NCBI RefSeq assembly: GCF_021155765.1
Contig: NC_060110.1
Span: 22,652,001 to 22,716,000, forward strand
From: Diprion similis
Lineage: Eukaryota; Arthropoda; Insecta; Hymenoptera; Diprionidae
Direction: 5' to 3'
DNA: 64,000 nt
Positions 26,447 to 40,030 of the stretch are shown one piece after another. A model generated the notes under the pieces. It was not told where the DNA came from. It searched no databases and saw nothing but the letters and a program-made list of their open reading frames with translations. The position numbers were made by a program, and so were the translations under genes. Positions within the stretch are counted from its first letter, which is position 1, and each line of letters begins with the position of its first letter.

Positions 26447-26452
26447 AATAAA
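26447..26452 (+). promoter_or_regulatory. Polyadenylation signal of FIG4
   Basis: AATAAA lies 92 bases after the FIG4 stop codon. It is the first canonical signal in the 3' region before the convergent RpL40 gene. Confidence 0.55.
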
Positions 26453-26641
26453 CGAACAGCCTCAAGACAATTTTGGATAATTTATCCGAATACCTTTCTA
26501 CATGGGTGAAAAATTTGAAACCAATGATATTACCATTTGTTCTAGTCAATGTAATTGAAAGCGCGACTACTAGAAATATAAAGTAGGAAAAAAAAAGAAG
26601 TAAAATGGAATGATTCAGAATGTATAATTGATCACTTAGAT

Positions 26642-26647
26642 TTTATT
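26642..26647 (-). promoter_or_regulatory. Polyadenylation signal of RpL40
   Basis: TTTATT on the plus strand is AATAAA on the minus strand, 96 bases beyond the RpL40 stop codon. Ribosomal protein mRNAs usually have short 3' UTRs, and this fits. Confidence 0.6.
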
Positions 26648-26742
26648 GGAATCAAGAATAAGAAAGATACAGGCGCACGATACATAGTTTGGTACAGATT
26701 CCATAATTCCCATGGCCTGGAGAAATGAATTGGGCAAAAGAT

Positions 26743-27437
<695 letters not shown>

Positions 27438-27519
27438 CTGTGCAACAAGCATACACATTGCTATAAAAACTGTTCTTTATACAAAAATTATACAGTTGAG
27501 GAAAAGGAGGATTAAGGGC

Positions 27520-27537
27520 GGGGGGGGGGGGGGGGGG
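27520..27537 (+). repeat. G18 homopolymer in the RpL40 5' intron
   Basis: Eighteen consecutive G on the plus strand (C18 on the transcribed sense of RpL40) lie about 85 bases upstream of the coding-exon acceptor. The length is likely to be polymorphic or misassembled. Confidence 0.9.
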
Positions 27538-27768
27538 ATAAATATTGTAGATCGATTTTTTTTAGAGGTGCACGCTGGTAGAAGCTTGATAGCATAACCT
27601 AATCCAACTGACTCGCGACTCCCATTAAAGGGTTGAAAATAGGGTAACTCGCTAGTAAGCGTTTCGAATTACGAGCAGACGACGCGGATGCAAAATCGCT
27701 AAGCATTTACGGTCGTTAAAATCACGCATTGAATAAACCTAATTGTATGAAACCAGAAGCACTCATAC

Positions 27769-27805
27769 CGTCGCGAGAATCTGGATTATGACGTTTGTCC
27801 GAGAG
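27769..27805 (-). ncRNA. RpL40: Probable 5' noncoding exon and TOP-type start of RpL40
   Basis: On the minus strand a short segment begins in the pyrimidine-rich GGCTCTCGGAC and ends GCGACG followed by GTATGAGT, a strong donor. Ribosomal protein genes usually start transcription in a 5' terminal oligopyrimidine tract and have a short noncoding first exon. The spacing to the TTGCACAG acceptor (about 330 bases) gives a reasonable intron. The exact transcription start is inferred. Confidence 0.4.
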
Positions 27806-30800
27806 CCGAATTGGATCCGGACTAGTGGAACCGTTGACTTGACTTAAATTGCTCCAAAACCGTCAATTAGGGATATATTGGGCGAAATCAGGGCGAGCGT
27901 TAAAAGTAAAACTGGAAAATTTCGTATCGAATGAATTCATCCCATGCGCATGGGGTCGACAGCAACGTTGTTTCCGAGCAATTGTTTTGTCAACATTTCG
28001 CTGGAATCGTTGCGGAAAATTTATCGAGCTAAGATCAGGCCGATTCAATATTGTTGGGATTTTCGAGCCCAGTCGACGGTTCCGCCCGGTTTTCGGTATC
28101 AATATGCGAAATATACAGAAATTACTCGACTCACCGATTCGACAACGTGCTTGTCGCAAGCCTACTTAACGGAAAGATTCGCCGTTAGAGGCGCTTCAAC
28201 ATCCGTTTCTCTTACGTTCGAGACTATCGATAAACGGGCCTCTAACGTGCGTCACTTTGCGGTCGAATCGTCGAGAGCTCGATTCTGATTCAAATGGGGA
28301 TTAGAGATACTGGCGGGATGTTTTGAAATCGTTATTGTCAAAATCTTTCAAAAACGGTTACCCCAGAACGAATTTTCATGACCATTACTCTGCGGGTAAA
28401 TGATGAGAAGCCGTGTTACCGATCCAGACGCTTCTTTATCAACGGAGCCGTTAACACAACCATCTTTAACTGCTTTCAGCCGAAGCTTGAAATCATGAAA
28501 ATGTAAGTTTAAAGCCTCGTTTCTGCGTGAAAATAATAACGTTTCTCGATAATTCGTCAACCGTTGTTGAAATTTTGTTTTCTTCGAGGTGAAACGAGGT
28601 GATTTTTGTTAGATTTTTAATAGCTTCAATATTGCTTGATTTTTAGTACCTATTGCAGTTGAATTTCAAATAAAAGAGAACTTGCAATTTCATCCCAATT
28701 TTTTGCTATTGATTCCAAGGTTTGAATTAGACACTGAAGAAATTATTGGGAAGTCAGAATTAAGGAGAACTTGAATCCGTTTTCATGATGTCGTAATTTT
28801 TAAACGAACAAAGATCAGAAAGGTGTTGTTCCATTCAAAGTGAGTTGAGTCCATTTTGGTAAACTTTTTTTCATAACACTCAATGAAATTTGATTTTGCT
28901 CGTTATTTTTCTAAGTTTTGTAACCTTTCACAAAAAATTCTCCGCGTATAGTTACAGAATTTAGAAAATGCCACAACGAGAATGTTTCGTGGAAAAAAAA
29001 TTTCTGCTCTTCATCTATTGTGCATAAAGCAAAGTATTTGTGCATAATTGGGTCATGATGACCCAAATCAAATGATCGAATTATTTTTTCCTAAACTATA
29101 CTACGAATATTGGGTAAAAAAAAATCCACGGCATTTCTCTAGTATATATTAGTATACATTCGTATCGTATTCGTGTTGCATCAAATATTTTCCTGCTGTA
29201 ACTTGTGGGAATTAATTTCCGCAAAGTATGCATTCTTGAAGCACCCGATGGCGATGTTGAACCCGGCGAACACATATAAGAACATCCCATTTAGGAGGTC
29301 CCAAGAGGCTGGGCCTCCGGGGTTGGATCGAGCAATATGCAAATTTCAGTAGTAACCCTTGAACTTTACGCCTGACCTGAATGTCCCTAGTCTTACAACG
29401 AGAAGGCACACCACTCGGGCCGAGTGATCGGGTTAGCCTATAATAGTATCCTCTACGCCAAGCACCGGGCTAATTATGTTCAAAGATCTTGGCTACCGGG
29501 TTATACCTATAACTATACATAATCTTTAATACGACAAAGCGCGATTCACGGGGATTATTCAAAACCTAACACCTGCGCCCCTAAAATTTTCCACGAGTTA
29601 AAATATCTCTCTTAGAGCTTAAATTGAATTCAAATGTTTCGCAACAAGTTATATAAAAATCAATCAATCAATCACCGAGTTTGATAAACAATCACATTAG
29701 AAAAAATTTGCACGTTATTCTAGGTGAAATTTTTTTACACGTATAGCTAGAATAAAACTCAAAAAATTAAGATAATAGCTCTCATGCGATGAAATTTTAA
29801 CGACCAAGTTAGACTTTGTGGTTTATAGTGAAAACCTCGTGTCAAGGTAATCGAGGTCTTAAACGACTCTTTGATCACAGAGACACCCACGTTTTCCGGC
29901 GAATACTGCAGGTGTTCACTGTACAGCAGGCACCCGAGAAATGTATAATGCATTAGTTCAGGGAGGATCTGAGGGCGAAAGAGGCCGTTCTTACGGTCTT
30001 TTGCCTCAGATTTCCACGCCTTGGATGAACATGGACGAAACGAAAGACAGTGCCGGACACAGAAATACCTGTGCATGAACACAGCTGGTATACAACCCGT
30101 GTGCATAGGTGAAGAAAAATCGAGGCGTGAATGATTCAGTGCACAGGGGCTGCATTTCCTCGTCGTTCCATGTTGCAGGCTCTGCAGGCCGCAATGACGT
30201 ACGATTCCCACATCGGCACACATATATATATATGCAATGTGCATTTATACATGCACGCGTTTATGTCACATACGTACGCGAATGCGGTGTGGAAGCGATC
30301 GATCGGTGAATAGCTGGCTCTCTGTGCGATTTCTGATCAGTCGACCAAGTGAATGGAACTGGTGGTCAGTGCAGCCGGGCAATCGAGGGTTAAATGACTC
30401 TTTACACATTTTCTGATCGGTGGACGCACCGTACTGCAAGTATATATAGGTATCTTTCATTGTGGGAACGGATACCGACACAAATCGAACCCGGATGGAG
30501 CGATCAATGAGGAAACGCGTAGACAGCTTGAATCGCGAAGCAGCTTCGTTGCAGTGCATGGGTGTAACAGGAAGAGAAAAGACAATCCGATCCTCTTTTT
30601 TACTGCTTTCCTAACGACGAATCTCCTCCCAGGTTCACCGGCCTAACGATCGCTCCTCAAATCGGATGTATGTACACTTACCTTGCGCGGATATATACGT
30701 ATATATTATGTATATAGCTTCACAGCCATCAAACCGGATGTATTGAACCTCGGGCCGGTCCCTTTTCCCTATAAACCCTAGATGCCGAACTTCGTCCCAG

Positions 30801-33114
30801 AGATCATTCCTCTTCCATGGAAAGGTTCCCAGGCAGGGCAATATCGCACAGCCATTCATATTTATCACCAATCATCAAGAAGACGAGATATAATTTTGAA
30901 ATTTCGTTGGGAATCAAGTTTAAGTCTGCGTCTAATTTATGTTTACCTGTAATTCATAGCCGATGAATCGTGATAAAATAATTCGGAAACAGAAGGATCT
31001 TTTCTTGACTTGTATTACACGAAACAATATCGCAAAACAAGTCAATTTTTTTAAATTATAGCAAATTTTGAGAAGAGTTAATAAAAATAATTGAAAAACC
31101 GCGATAAAGTTGAGGAATTTTTCATGACTTACGAATGACTTCGACACGAAATTAGTATCACAGCTAGGCTTGAGTCGCGGTGGCAACGCAACAATGTCTG
31201 CAGGGTGCGGACTGATCGATGAAAGTCAGGTCTCGGATTTCGACGGGGGCTCGACTTGGGTTTGGACGTTTTAGTCTCGATCGAGCGAACCGGAATTACA
31301 GCACTAAAGCCTCTGTCAAACGCAGCCGTTTCTTCGTATACTCTTTGTGTCCGGTATATATGTACCTACGTTTGTACCTTTCTTCTTCATCCCTTCTTCC
31401 CATCCCCGACACAGTCTCGCCCTTCAATGCTCGGTTCTTTTCGTGTCACACAACTCATAAATTATCGCAGCTCCGTTCTTCGCTCTCTGTATAGCCATTT
31501 TCAAAAATCGTTCGACGATACTGCACGCCGCCGTTAATCTCGACTAATGTGAAAAAACACGCTTTCCATGATCCTGTTGCTCGATTATATGACTTGCATT
31601 CTATGAAAAACTCGATTTTTCTTAGGCACCTATACTCATCCTGACGGGTAATTCTGGACTCATAAAACTCGTCTCGAGTCATTCATCATCAGCAACGGAC
31701 GTCTGTTACATTGACAATGAAATGAAGCTTGATGGACCATTTCTCAGCAGAGTGTCATGATCGTCCTCTGATGGTCTCAAGCTGATTGTTGGTATATGGT
31801 TTCAAGGACGGGTTCTCGTAAAACTTGCACACGTTGCTTACAAAGCAATTATCTCACTCGTGTGTTCTAACGTTTTTTATAATCCATTTGTCGTTGGTTT
31901 TCCCGGGAAGTTAAGTCAAGCTCCGCCTGATACAAGACGATGGGAAGCCTCGACGCAACTTCTCGGGATGATAAAGAGAGTGGCAGATAACCCGCAAACG
32001 CGAGGTAAAGCAATATATTGTGCTCTGTGTGCAGGATGAGAAATAAAATTGAGTGAAGGATTAATCAAGGCGATGTTCGCTCGGGAAGACCGCGAGTCCA
32101 GCGACGTGCCATCATTCCAAACCGTTCAGGAAAACCTCCCAGGCTTACGTACGTCGAGAAGAACACGGCCGCTTTTATATACCAGATATCTACAAAGAGA
32201 GAGCGAGAGAGAGAGAGAGAGTTTTATTAAATTACGCGTCGATATTGGAATTATTGGGGCTCAATGGCGTTCCGAGTTGTTTCTGTAATTACAAAAGCTC
32301 TTTGCTTGCCTTCAGCCCTCTTAACATCCTAGCCCGCGAAGCCAAACAATAGTTAATTGCCGTACCTAAGGTTTTCTCTGTAGCTTACAATCAGCGTAAT
32401 CTATTCTACTTTTCATTTTTTCTCCCTATCTATACACACCTTATATGCGCTCCTCTTAGTCTTCCTTCGTCGACAGATTTTCGCCGCCATTACTGTAATT
32501 CACGTTCGATCGTTTTCTATGTCTGTTGAATTATCGGCAATCGTCAACGGGAATATCGTCATATTTTACACCTAATGAACTGTCTTTCTTTTCATTAGAC
32601 ATCTATGTCGGTTACTTCCGTTAAGAAAGTTGGGGAACTCGTCGAATTACAACTCTATTTACAATTCCTTTGACAAGCATTTTGAATTTCACGTTACGAA
32701 ATCCAAATTCAACTTTGTTTACTTTCATCGTATTTCTATTCTAAGTCACTTTGAATATAGTGAGAAAAAATTCTCCTATTAGTCGTCTGAATTCTACCGT
32801 GCACAAAATCTTGGCCAAAAAGTGGAGTACAGATTGCAATTTATTCATGATCGCAAAGACTTGAAGTAATGCATATTTATATATAAATTGAAGAACAATG
32901 AGCCTTTCTTATTCTCCGTGCACCGAACCGCGTCTCAAACTAAGCTTGGTCTTACCAAGTCCATTTTGACTTGTTGTACGGATTTGATATTCATTTCTGC
33001 AAAACTTTTCAGCAGAAATTTCAGTGCCCGTTTCTTTCCACGTTGAGTTATTCGAGCTTCTTTTTACGTTCGTGCACCTACATCGCTCGATTAGACAACA
33101 ACTATGCGAGAATA
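27806..33114. other. Noncoding stretch upstream of RpL40, no supported gene
   Basis: The first about 500 bases are CpG-rich and probably belong to the RpL40 promoter. Overlapping open frames on both strands there (27849-28290) look like a result of low stop density. Two short frames look more protein-like and are listed among the findings: plus 28329-28515 and minus 29181-29345. A (GA)n run lies at about 32195-32221, and AT microsatellites are near 30.2 and 30.7 kb. Confidence 0.5.
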
Positions 33115-33330
33115 TTAGGGTGGTTAAAAAAAAAAGTTTCAGATGACTGTAACGCGTCGTTACAGATGCTTGAAAAGCTTGAATAATCAGCTTTAAGAGT
33201 CATCGAATGATTTTTAAAAATATTGAATAATCTTAGAAAATTTTAACTTTTGACGAAAAGTGAAATTTTTCCACGTTAAATGAATGGAAAATAAAAAAAA
33301 AAGATCATTTTTTGGAACCATCTTTTTTCT
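33115..33330 (+). mobile_element. Possible degenerate short relative of the TTAGGGTGG element
   Basis: The segment opens with TTAGGGTGGTTAAAAAAAAAA and, about 200 bases on, has TTTTTTGGAACCATC, which is a loose inverted match to the opening. The interior is AT-rich and differs from the 0.6 kb elements. It could be a small MITE with related ends or a chance similarity. Confidence 0.3.
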
Positions 33331-33956
33331 ATCAAATATTAACATTTTAGGGGTTAAACGCGATAAAAAAAACCTTTTTTCTCTCAATAACCCTGAGAAA
33401 TATGGTTGTATAAAACAGACATCAATTGCAATTCAGTTCTGACGTTTAAATTTGGGATTACCATTTTGTAACCCATAAAATCTGACTTTATGTGTTAACC
33501 AATTACTGAATAGAGAATCAGATTCCCAACCGGATGATTTCAATTAGCAGGATATCACAAGGCTAAACAACAACCAATCCCTCGCCTTAAGGGTGTCTCG
33601 AATAGCTGATAACCCAGAAAATCGTACCATATATAATTAGATGTAAGGTAACCCAATGACCGACTAGGTGATTGGGTTACAGTCAGTGATTAGTTACATA
33701 GTTGCGGCCGGTTAACTCAGCTATAGGTGGGTACACACAGAATTGTACCGTAGTAATTTCCCCGAGGCGAACTAATAATGAAAAGCTCATCTGAGTTAGG
33801 AAGATCATTAAACTATCACTGCGTATACTACTATGCTAGGAAACTAAATTGTAACTCTCATCGGCAGTCTCTCTCTCTCTCTTTCCATACTTGATTTTAG
33901 TCTCTCTCTCGATTCTCAACTCCTGATCCTTCGTCTACAATCATATATATGTATAT

Positions 33957-34558
33957 TAGGGTGGCCCAAGAAAACGGACTTTTTTTTTTTGTGGATCATG
34001 TGACAAAATGTTGGTTTTTGATGTTTTAAGAGCCCACTCCAAAGGACAGTTCAAAAAAAAAATTTTTTAAGAGGTCACTCCACATTTTTCAAAACGTCAG
34101 AAATCGACAAAAATCGATTTTTTTTTTAAAATTTTTTTCTCGTTGCGGTATAATTTTATAGACAAAAAGAAATAAGTTTCCGAAAGTTTCAGTTCAAAAT
34201 TTGAATTTTGCAAGGTCGCTCATAATTTTTTTTCAATTTTTTGGTGCATTTCTTTAGATCTTTTCGAGCGACCTTTTAATATTCATATTGAAATTTCATA
34301 ATTTTTTTTTCTTTAATTTAGTAAGAAAGAATCGATAACAATACACCACGACATGAATTAAAGATCAAACAAAATACTGAAAATATAATTTTTAAAATTT
34401 TTTGACGATTTTTGACATTTTAAAAAATCTGGAGCGACCTCTTAAAATTTTTTTTTTCAGCTGTCCTTTGGAGTGGGCTCTTAAAACATCAAAAACTAAC
34501 ATTTTGTCACACGAGACTCAAAAAAAAAAGAAATAGCCAGTTTTTTTGCGCCACCCTA
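33957..34558 (+). mobile_element. Long-TIR TA-flanked nonautonomous element, copy A
   Basis: About 600 bases, bounded by TA dinucleotides inside AT microsatellite DNA. The left end reads GGGTGGCCCAAGAAAAC and the right end TTTTTTTGCGCCACCC. Each arm carries the block ending CCACTCCAAAGGACAG or its complement and the motif AAGAGGTC, so the inverted arms are roughly 170 bases. The interior holds the shorter inverted pair AAGGTCGCTC / GAGCGACCTT. No open frame for a transposase is visible. TA flanks and long arms fit a Tc1/mariner-like or similar MITE. Superfamily assignment is inference. Confidence 0.85.
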
Positions 34559-37500
34559 ACGTATATATTGCGCCTGCTCCTCGATATGTCATTTCCAGAA
34601 GTTCTTCTTCTATATTTTAATGTACCTATACACCTACTATATAACAAACGAAATTTGGAAATTTTGAGCTACGTCAAGCCCTTTGACAAAAAGAAAGAAA
34701 GAAAAACAAACAACCACGTAAAAATTTCTTATTCCCTTTCCATGCCATCGATAATTTCAAAGTTCCCGAAAGCCACGAACCATCCGGATTTCTCCAATAT
34801 CGATCTACACGCTATTGCTAGGTGACGATGGCCACAGCCAGTCTAATCTTTCCGTCCACCGTACAGCCGAGAATAGAGTCGCTGTATATTCTCGAACCGA
34901 CGTCTGTGCCATCAGTATCACCAGCTCAGGTTCTAGGTACAATAACAGGAGGGTGTTGTGTGTCGGGCGGATGTAAGGAGGGGGTGGGGGTGTGGGGGTG
35001 TCGTTTGGTTGATGTAAGGTATTTAATAAGCCCGATAATGGAGGGTTGGTACCCTCGGGAGCCCCGCATCGGGGACCCTTGGAGAGTCTCGCCGCCTCCA
35101 GGCAAAGGCTCTCGGAATCGAGGAGAGCTAATAATAGCGCATAGGTCAAGGGAGGAGGAATTTTCTTTGCAGCCTCTCTCCGGGTGCGGCGACGTGTGTG
35201 CTCACCCACCTGAACCCTCACCCTCATACGTGCTATTATCGCGATTCGCGACGCCGATCTTGGCCAGGGTGGAGACGCGGATCGCGACTCTTTCAAAGGA
35301 CTCCGGATGCTCCCCGGGCTAATACTCGGGGTCCACGCGGCTACTTTGTTACCTTGGATTTTCATCCGTCGACGACGATTTTCTCTGCACATGTGGATAA
35401 AAACTGGATTCGATAAAACATCCCTGTGTACGAAAGTTCTGCCATAGCGACCTCGTATTTTCATCGGAAATTTGAAGCCGCTTTGAATTTTCACCTGGCA
35501 GGCATCCGCATGCTGGCGAATCAAAGATAAATCAATCTTTCCACGCTTTGAGCCTTCGTCGAATGTTTAGCCAGGCGCGTTGCAATAACCGACGAACGTG
35601 CGAAGGATTCTTCTTTTATTCCTTCATCTTTTTCAAAGCTCAACTTTTGCCAGCCGATATTTTATTTTTATATTATATGTATGCATATGAATTGCGACAC
35701 AGTGCAGGTTGATGTGGTTTGACATTTTTAAGCGATCGTCGAACTGAATAAAAGAAATTCTGTTTTTCATCGGCATGCTTCTACTAATTGGACTCATCGT
35801 CATTTATAACTCTCAATATGTCGTTGTTGCAAATTAACGCTCGAGTTAGATTTCTCGCTGGCATTAATTCGCCGTAATTTCAAGGCGACCGTTTGTGCGT
35901 ACTAAAACGATCTCCCTTGACAATTGCCTGTCAAACCCAGCCGACAAGACAGTGTCTTAAATTCATCTCCTTCGACAGTGCATAAGTACGTTGTAAGACT
36001 TTTTGCAAAGTACTATAGATGAGTTACAGTCTCCCGGAATCTCGAATCATTGTTAATAACCGGGAAATCGGAGAGTCGGAGAATTATTTACTCGTCATTC
36101 GCTTCAGCACCCTTCGGCAAAGCTAATATATTACAGCCGTTTACAACTCAGCCAATCATTCCGACGTCCCATTAAATTAGACAGTTGATGAGCCCTCGCG
36201 GTTCATTCAATCACTTTGCTGCCCTCAACTCCTCGTTACAAAGGTAGTCTATACATACCACAGCTGATAGGCGATGAAGGATGAGGGTCCCTAATCGCAA
36301 GTATCAATTTGGGACTAATTTCGAAAATAAATCGAATACTTTTATCCTCAGAGACTGAAAACCCTCAACTCTTTTCATCCCTTTTATGCAAAGTGTGCAT
36401 TTCATACGTGGCGAAGTAAGAACGGGAAGTTTGGACAGGCTGATAGCGAGTGCTGAGAGCGAGTGAGATGAATACTTGATTTGAAATGCGGCAGGTGCAT
36501 GGCTACGTCACGCAATGCAGTCAGTTCCACCGTAAAATTGGGTCAGGAAGTTTCGGGGGTAGAGGATTTAGAACGAATGCATGGTGGATCACTGCGCAGC
36601 CTAGTTCAGCCTGCAACGCCGTGAGGGGGGGGGGGGGGGGACCTGTAAGTGTATGCAAATTAAATGTCTCCGAGTTTATTTAGTGTGGGAGTTTAAGAAG
36701 TCAACTTTCGAGATCCTCGACCAAGATATTTCGCGAGTGTAATACGTATATACCTACGGTAGTTGTATACCTATAGGTATACATACCTCACCTTGCGCAC
36801 CGTGCTTATACCGATTCGCTGCGGTGCTGCACTCATATTATACGCATATATATATATATATATATAAGATGGTATACGTATGTATATAACCACGTCAAAA
36901 GTAGCTACTGAAATATTATATTTAAAGCTCATACGAGCAGAATATTCTCTTCTTGAAAACTGTTATAGAGAAAACTTTTCTACATCATCATATTTTGCGA
37001 CCGTTGAATGCGCCTCTTGCACCGTAGAGTGGAGCTGCACGCTGCAGTCTGCAAGCTCTTCTCTCTCCATCTCTGTCTGTAAGCTCGACGTCAAACAGCG
37101 GACAACTCTACGTGCCATGCATGCAGACTCTCATGCTTTTCATATTCGCCCTGATAAAAACTCTTTCCCAAAAGGGGAGTGCATCGGTATTTCGGGTGTC
37201 TCTGGGACCGAGTGATTCTGGTTCTGTTGGTCCCGCGATTTTCACCCCGAAAAGTGAGCTTCCACGACCCGGGACGACGCGATGCGCAACTGGACTCACC
37301 CCGGAACCAATGGACTCGAGTCTAATTCCGTGTATCAAGGGCCGTAAGAAACCTTGAAGGGCTAACCGGTATGGGATTACTCCAAACTTCCATAATTACA
37401 AAGTCTCATTGCTATACGCTTCTCGCTACATTCGTCTAATATACCGTCATACACGTATTCAAGATGATAATTTACAATTTTCAATATTCGTCCATTCTAC

Positions 37501-38237
37501 ATAAAAATTTTAAGTCTGTGGTATTGGAGCAAAACGCATTTTTTCAATCACAATGCTGTACGAAGAAAGGCATCACGGACGAATAGATTGGTCAAAATGT
37601 TTATAGGCAGACACTTTTTAGTCCGTACAGGTCAAATTTTGTAACACATATTTCTTGAATTACTGTTTCCATTTCCACCGCGTTATATTTTTAGTTTTTG
37701 AACGATTTTTAAACGAATTTGGGTTTCTACGCAAGGAAGTATGCATTATGGGTATCTTTTTTGTTGGAATATCCAGTTTTCGCTTATTCCAAAGCATTTC
37801 CAACGGGATTTAAGTCACTCGGGCAAATTGCCCAGCCAATGAATGGATAGTCGATTGTGTTTTTCTTTTTTAATCTTTTCCGAAAAGTTTTGTGATTAAT
37901 TGTTTTTGACATGTAGCAGAGCACAGAATCGTGAACGAAGGTTCAAATATTGGCTTCTGTGCAACTATTCTGAGTTCTATTTTGTGATTTCCCTTGAAGC
38001 AAAACAAAAAAGGAAGAAGAAAAAAACCCAAATAACAAACCGAAACGAAACGAAACTAAAATTCAGAAAAAAATTACATTAGGCCTGAGCTTTGTGAAAT
38101 TAAATGAAACTTATACAGACGAAAAAGTTGAAGTTGGATAATTCGATCTCCATAAAATTTTAATTGATCTTGTTCATCAATTTTTTGCTTGACTTTTCTA
38201 CAGAACGTTCTGCCAATCGGCTCTGATGGTGATTCAG
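34559..38237. other. CpG-rich noncoding stretch with overlapping chance open frames
   Basis: The longest open frame in the window is here (minus 34805-35524, 239 codons), with a 166-codon plus frame opposite it. Neither has family resemblance, and the low stop density of this GC-rich segment explains both. A 108-base plus segment at 34822-34929 is bounded by GCTAG and CAG|GTTCTA and open in two frames, so it is ambiguous. G16 lies at 36625-36640, and an AT microsatellite at about 36846-36866. Confidence 0.45.
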
Positions 38238-38436
38238 GCAAGGATTAAAGGGCGACGATAATCCGAGAGGATCCGTGACCGTCTCTGAAGACGGTATGCA
38301 GGACGTCGGGTGTCGCGGATATACATATATCGTCAAGAGGAAGCTTGCGGAAGATGAGGACGACGAGGTGGAGACACGGAAGATGCGCCGAAGGTGTTTC
38401 ACCTCCGAGGATAAGTTTAATTTGCAATCAACGCGG
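38238..38436 (+). CDS. Candidate internal exon of an unrecognised gene
   Basis: The stretch is bounded by GATTCAG and a GCGG|GTAGGG donor. The 199 bases equal one split-codon base plus 66 open codons, ending in phase 0. The translation is highly charged and not low complexity: it includes SVTVSEDGMQDVGCRGYTYI, KRKLAEDEDDEVE and RRCFTSEDKFNLQSTR. The upstream in-frame stop (TGA at 38230-38232) sits just outside the acceptor. I do not recognise the protein. There is no partner exon that I can identify within the neighbouring kilobases, so it would belong to a gene with long introns. Chance cannot be excluded because the reverse strand is open for 80 codons. Confidence 0.35.
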
Positions 38437-39960
38437 GTAGGGAATTCAATTTAATAGCCCGTGACGTAATACTTAGTCATTCTCGTCTGAATCAGGCGCG
38501 GGTGAATGTCCGTTGAAAGCAAAATTGGACCGGAAGTTGGCCGACGCCTTCATCCGGCTAAGCTTGCAGGCATCAACGCGATTTACACGCGGCTCACCGT
38601 ATTCATGAATGCTCTTTTCTCCCACTCGCGGAAGCATCGTATCCATGCCTTTTGTCACACACCGCACTACGTCGTGTACAACAAAACCAGCAGCCACCTG
38701 CACGCACGTGGGTTTGAGAGCAGGTCAAACACGCGGCAAAGCCGTTTGACCACGGCTCAAAGAAACGCACTTTGCACCTTACGTTGATTCTCATTCAGAT
38801 CGTTCCGTTCTTCTCTTCTCCGGATGTTCCCATGACGATTCTTAATTCGTCGACGGAAGCCATCTGTGATTGCGGAAGATTTTTTTAACGACGTCAAACT
38901 TGTGAGTTCCCGCGATGGATGCATAACATGGTCAGCATTCTAAGAATGGAAATGAAACGAGAATGGTCCCAACATTTGAAACCCCTGAGGACCCAAATTC
39001 GGAACGGTCAAAAACCAGATCGATCAAAATTTGAAGTATCGAATGGTCACCGAGTTTTCAAAAAATATGTACCATGGAAGTTAAACCGGTTGGAAGCTGG
39101 AGTTTTGACCATAAAGAATTTGACCATTCGGATTTTCGTCCATCGAGTAAAAGTGATCGTCTGAACTGTGATCTACACCGACTCTGACTTCTTCGTTGTC
39201 AAACAATATTCTGCTTGATTCCTTCGCCGGTAAAACAGTGGCTACTGAAACAATATTGAAGGGAATAATAATCCAGAGAAAACAAAGTTGACTCGGTGTG
39301 ATTGTTCCATCAGTCCTTGTTGGTCGCACGATCCGTTGCCCGTAAATTAGCATGTGTATCCTATCCAGGGTTCGAGTCTTTGAGGATCGGGATTTTGGCA
39401 GAGGCTGCAGGGTCCAAGGACCTCGATGTCTTATCTCGACAACATTCTCTGCTCGTTACATTGTTCCGCTAAAGCATCGCCGCGAAAACAAAGCTCTTCA
39501 ACTTAGTTGTATATATATATATATATGTATAGTATACCCAGTATGGTACGTACATACATAGCCAAGCGGCATACCTGCAGCGTAACGGAGCTGCGCGTTC
39601 ATTGTTTCATCCGTGGTGAGCTTACAGATTACGGATTCAGGACAAAGTATCACGGTCGGTTGTGGGGGTGAAAATTTTACCCTCACGCCTCCCCCTCGCA
39701 TTATAATCCACGGAAAAACGTCTAATTAGTTTTCTTTCATACGACGGTTTGAAGTATGAGGAGAGTTTCAAGAATTAATCAAGTGTCCTGCAGAATTATG
39801 TCAGGGGTAGAGACATTAAAGAATACACGTTGTACGACGTATCTTTTTTCCTCGACGAAAGTAAAACGGATATTACGTGGAAACTGCACCTTGTTACTGT
39901 ATCCACATTTCTTTGCAACGTTTAATAAATTCGCAATGCGAATATGTATTATATGTATAT
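38437..39960. other. Noncoding stretch, no supported gene
   Basis: Only short open frames are present. A (TA)n run lies at about 39511-39526. I see no splice-bounded coding segment here. Confidence 0.45.
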
Positions 39961-40030
39961 TAGGGTGGTGCAGCTCAATAAAAAAATTTTAAGAGGTCAC
40001 TCCAAATTTTAAAAAATGTCAAAAATCGTC
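39961..40030 (+). mobile_element. Internally deleted end of the long-TIR TA element
   Basis: TAGGGTGGTGCAGCTCAATAA is followed at once by the inner arm motifs AAGAGGTCACTCC and ATGTCAAAAATCGTC. These lie well inside the arm in complete copies. The outer tip is thus fused to inner arm sequence, and no second end follows. The left flank is again an AT-type microsatellite. Confidence 0.65.

Noticed and set aside
27849..28288. Overlapping open frames of 98-114 codons upstream of RpL40
   Set aside because: They are open on both strands in the CpG-rich promoter region, with no start context or splice pairing.
33115..33125. TTAGGG read as a telomere-type repeat
   Set aside because: It occurs once at each site, as the tip of the TA-flanked elements, with no tandem array.
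34805..35524. A 239-codon minus-strand open frame, the longest in the window
   Set aside because: It overlaps long open frames on the other strand, is Pro/Arg-rich with no domain, and lies in CpG-rich DNA where stop codons are rare.
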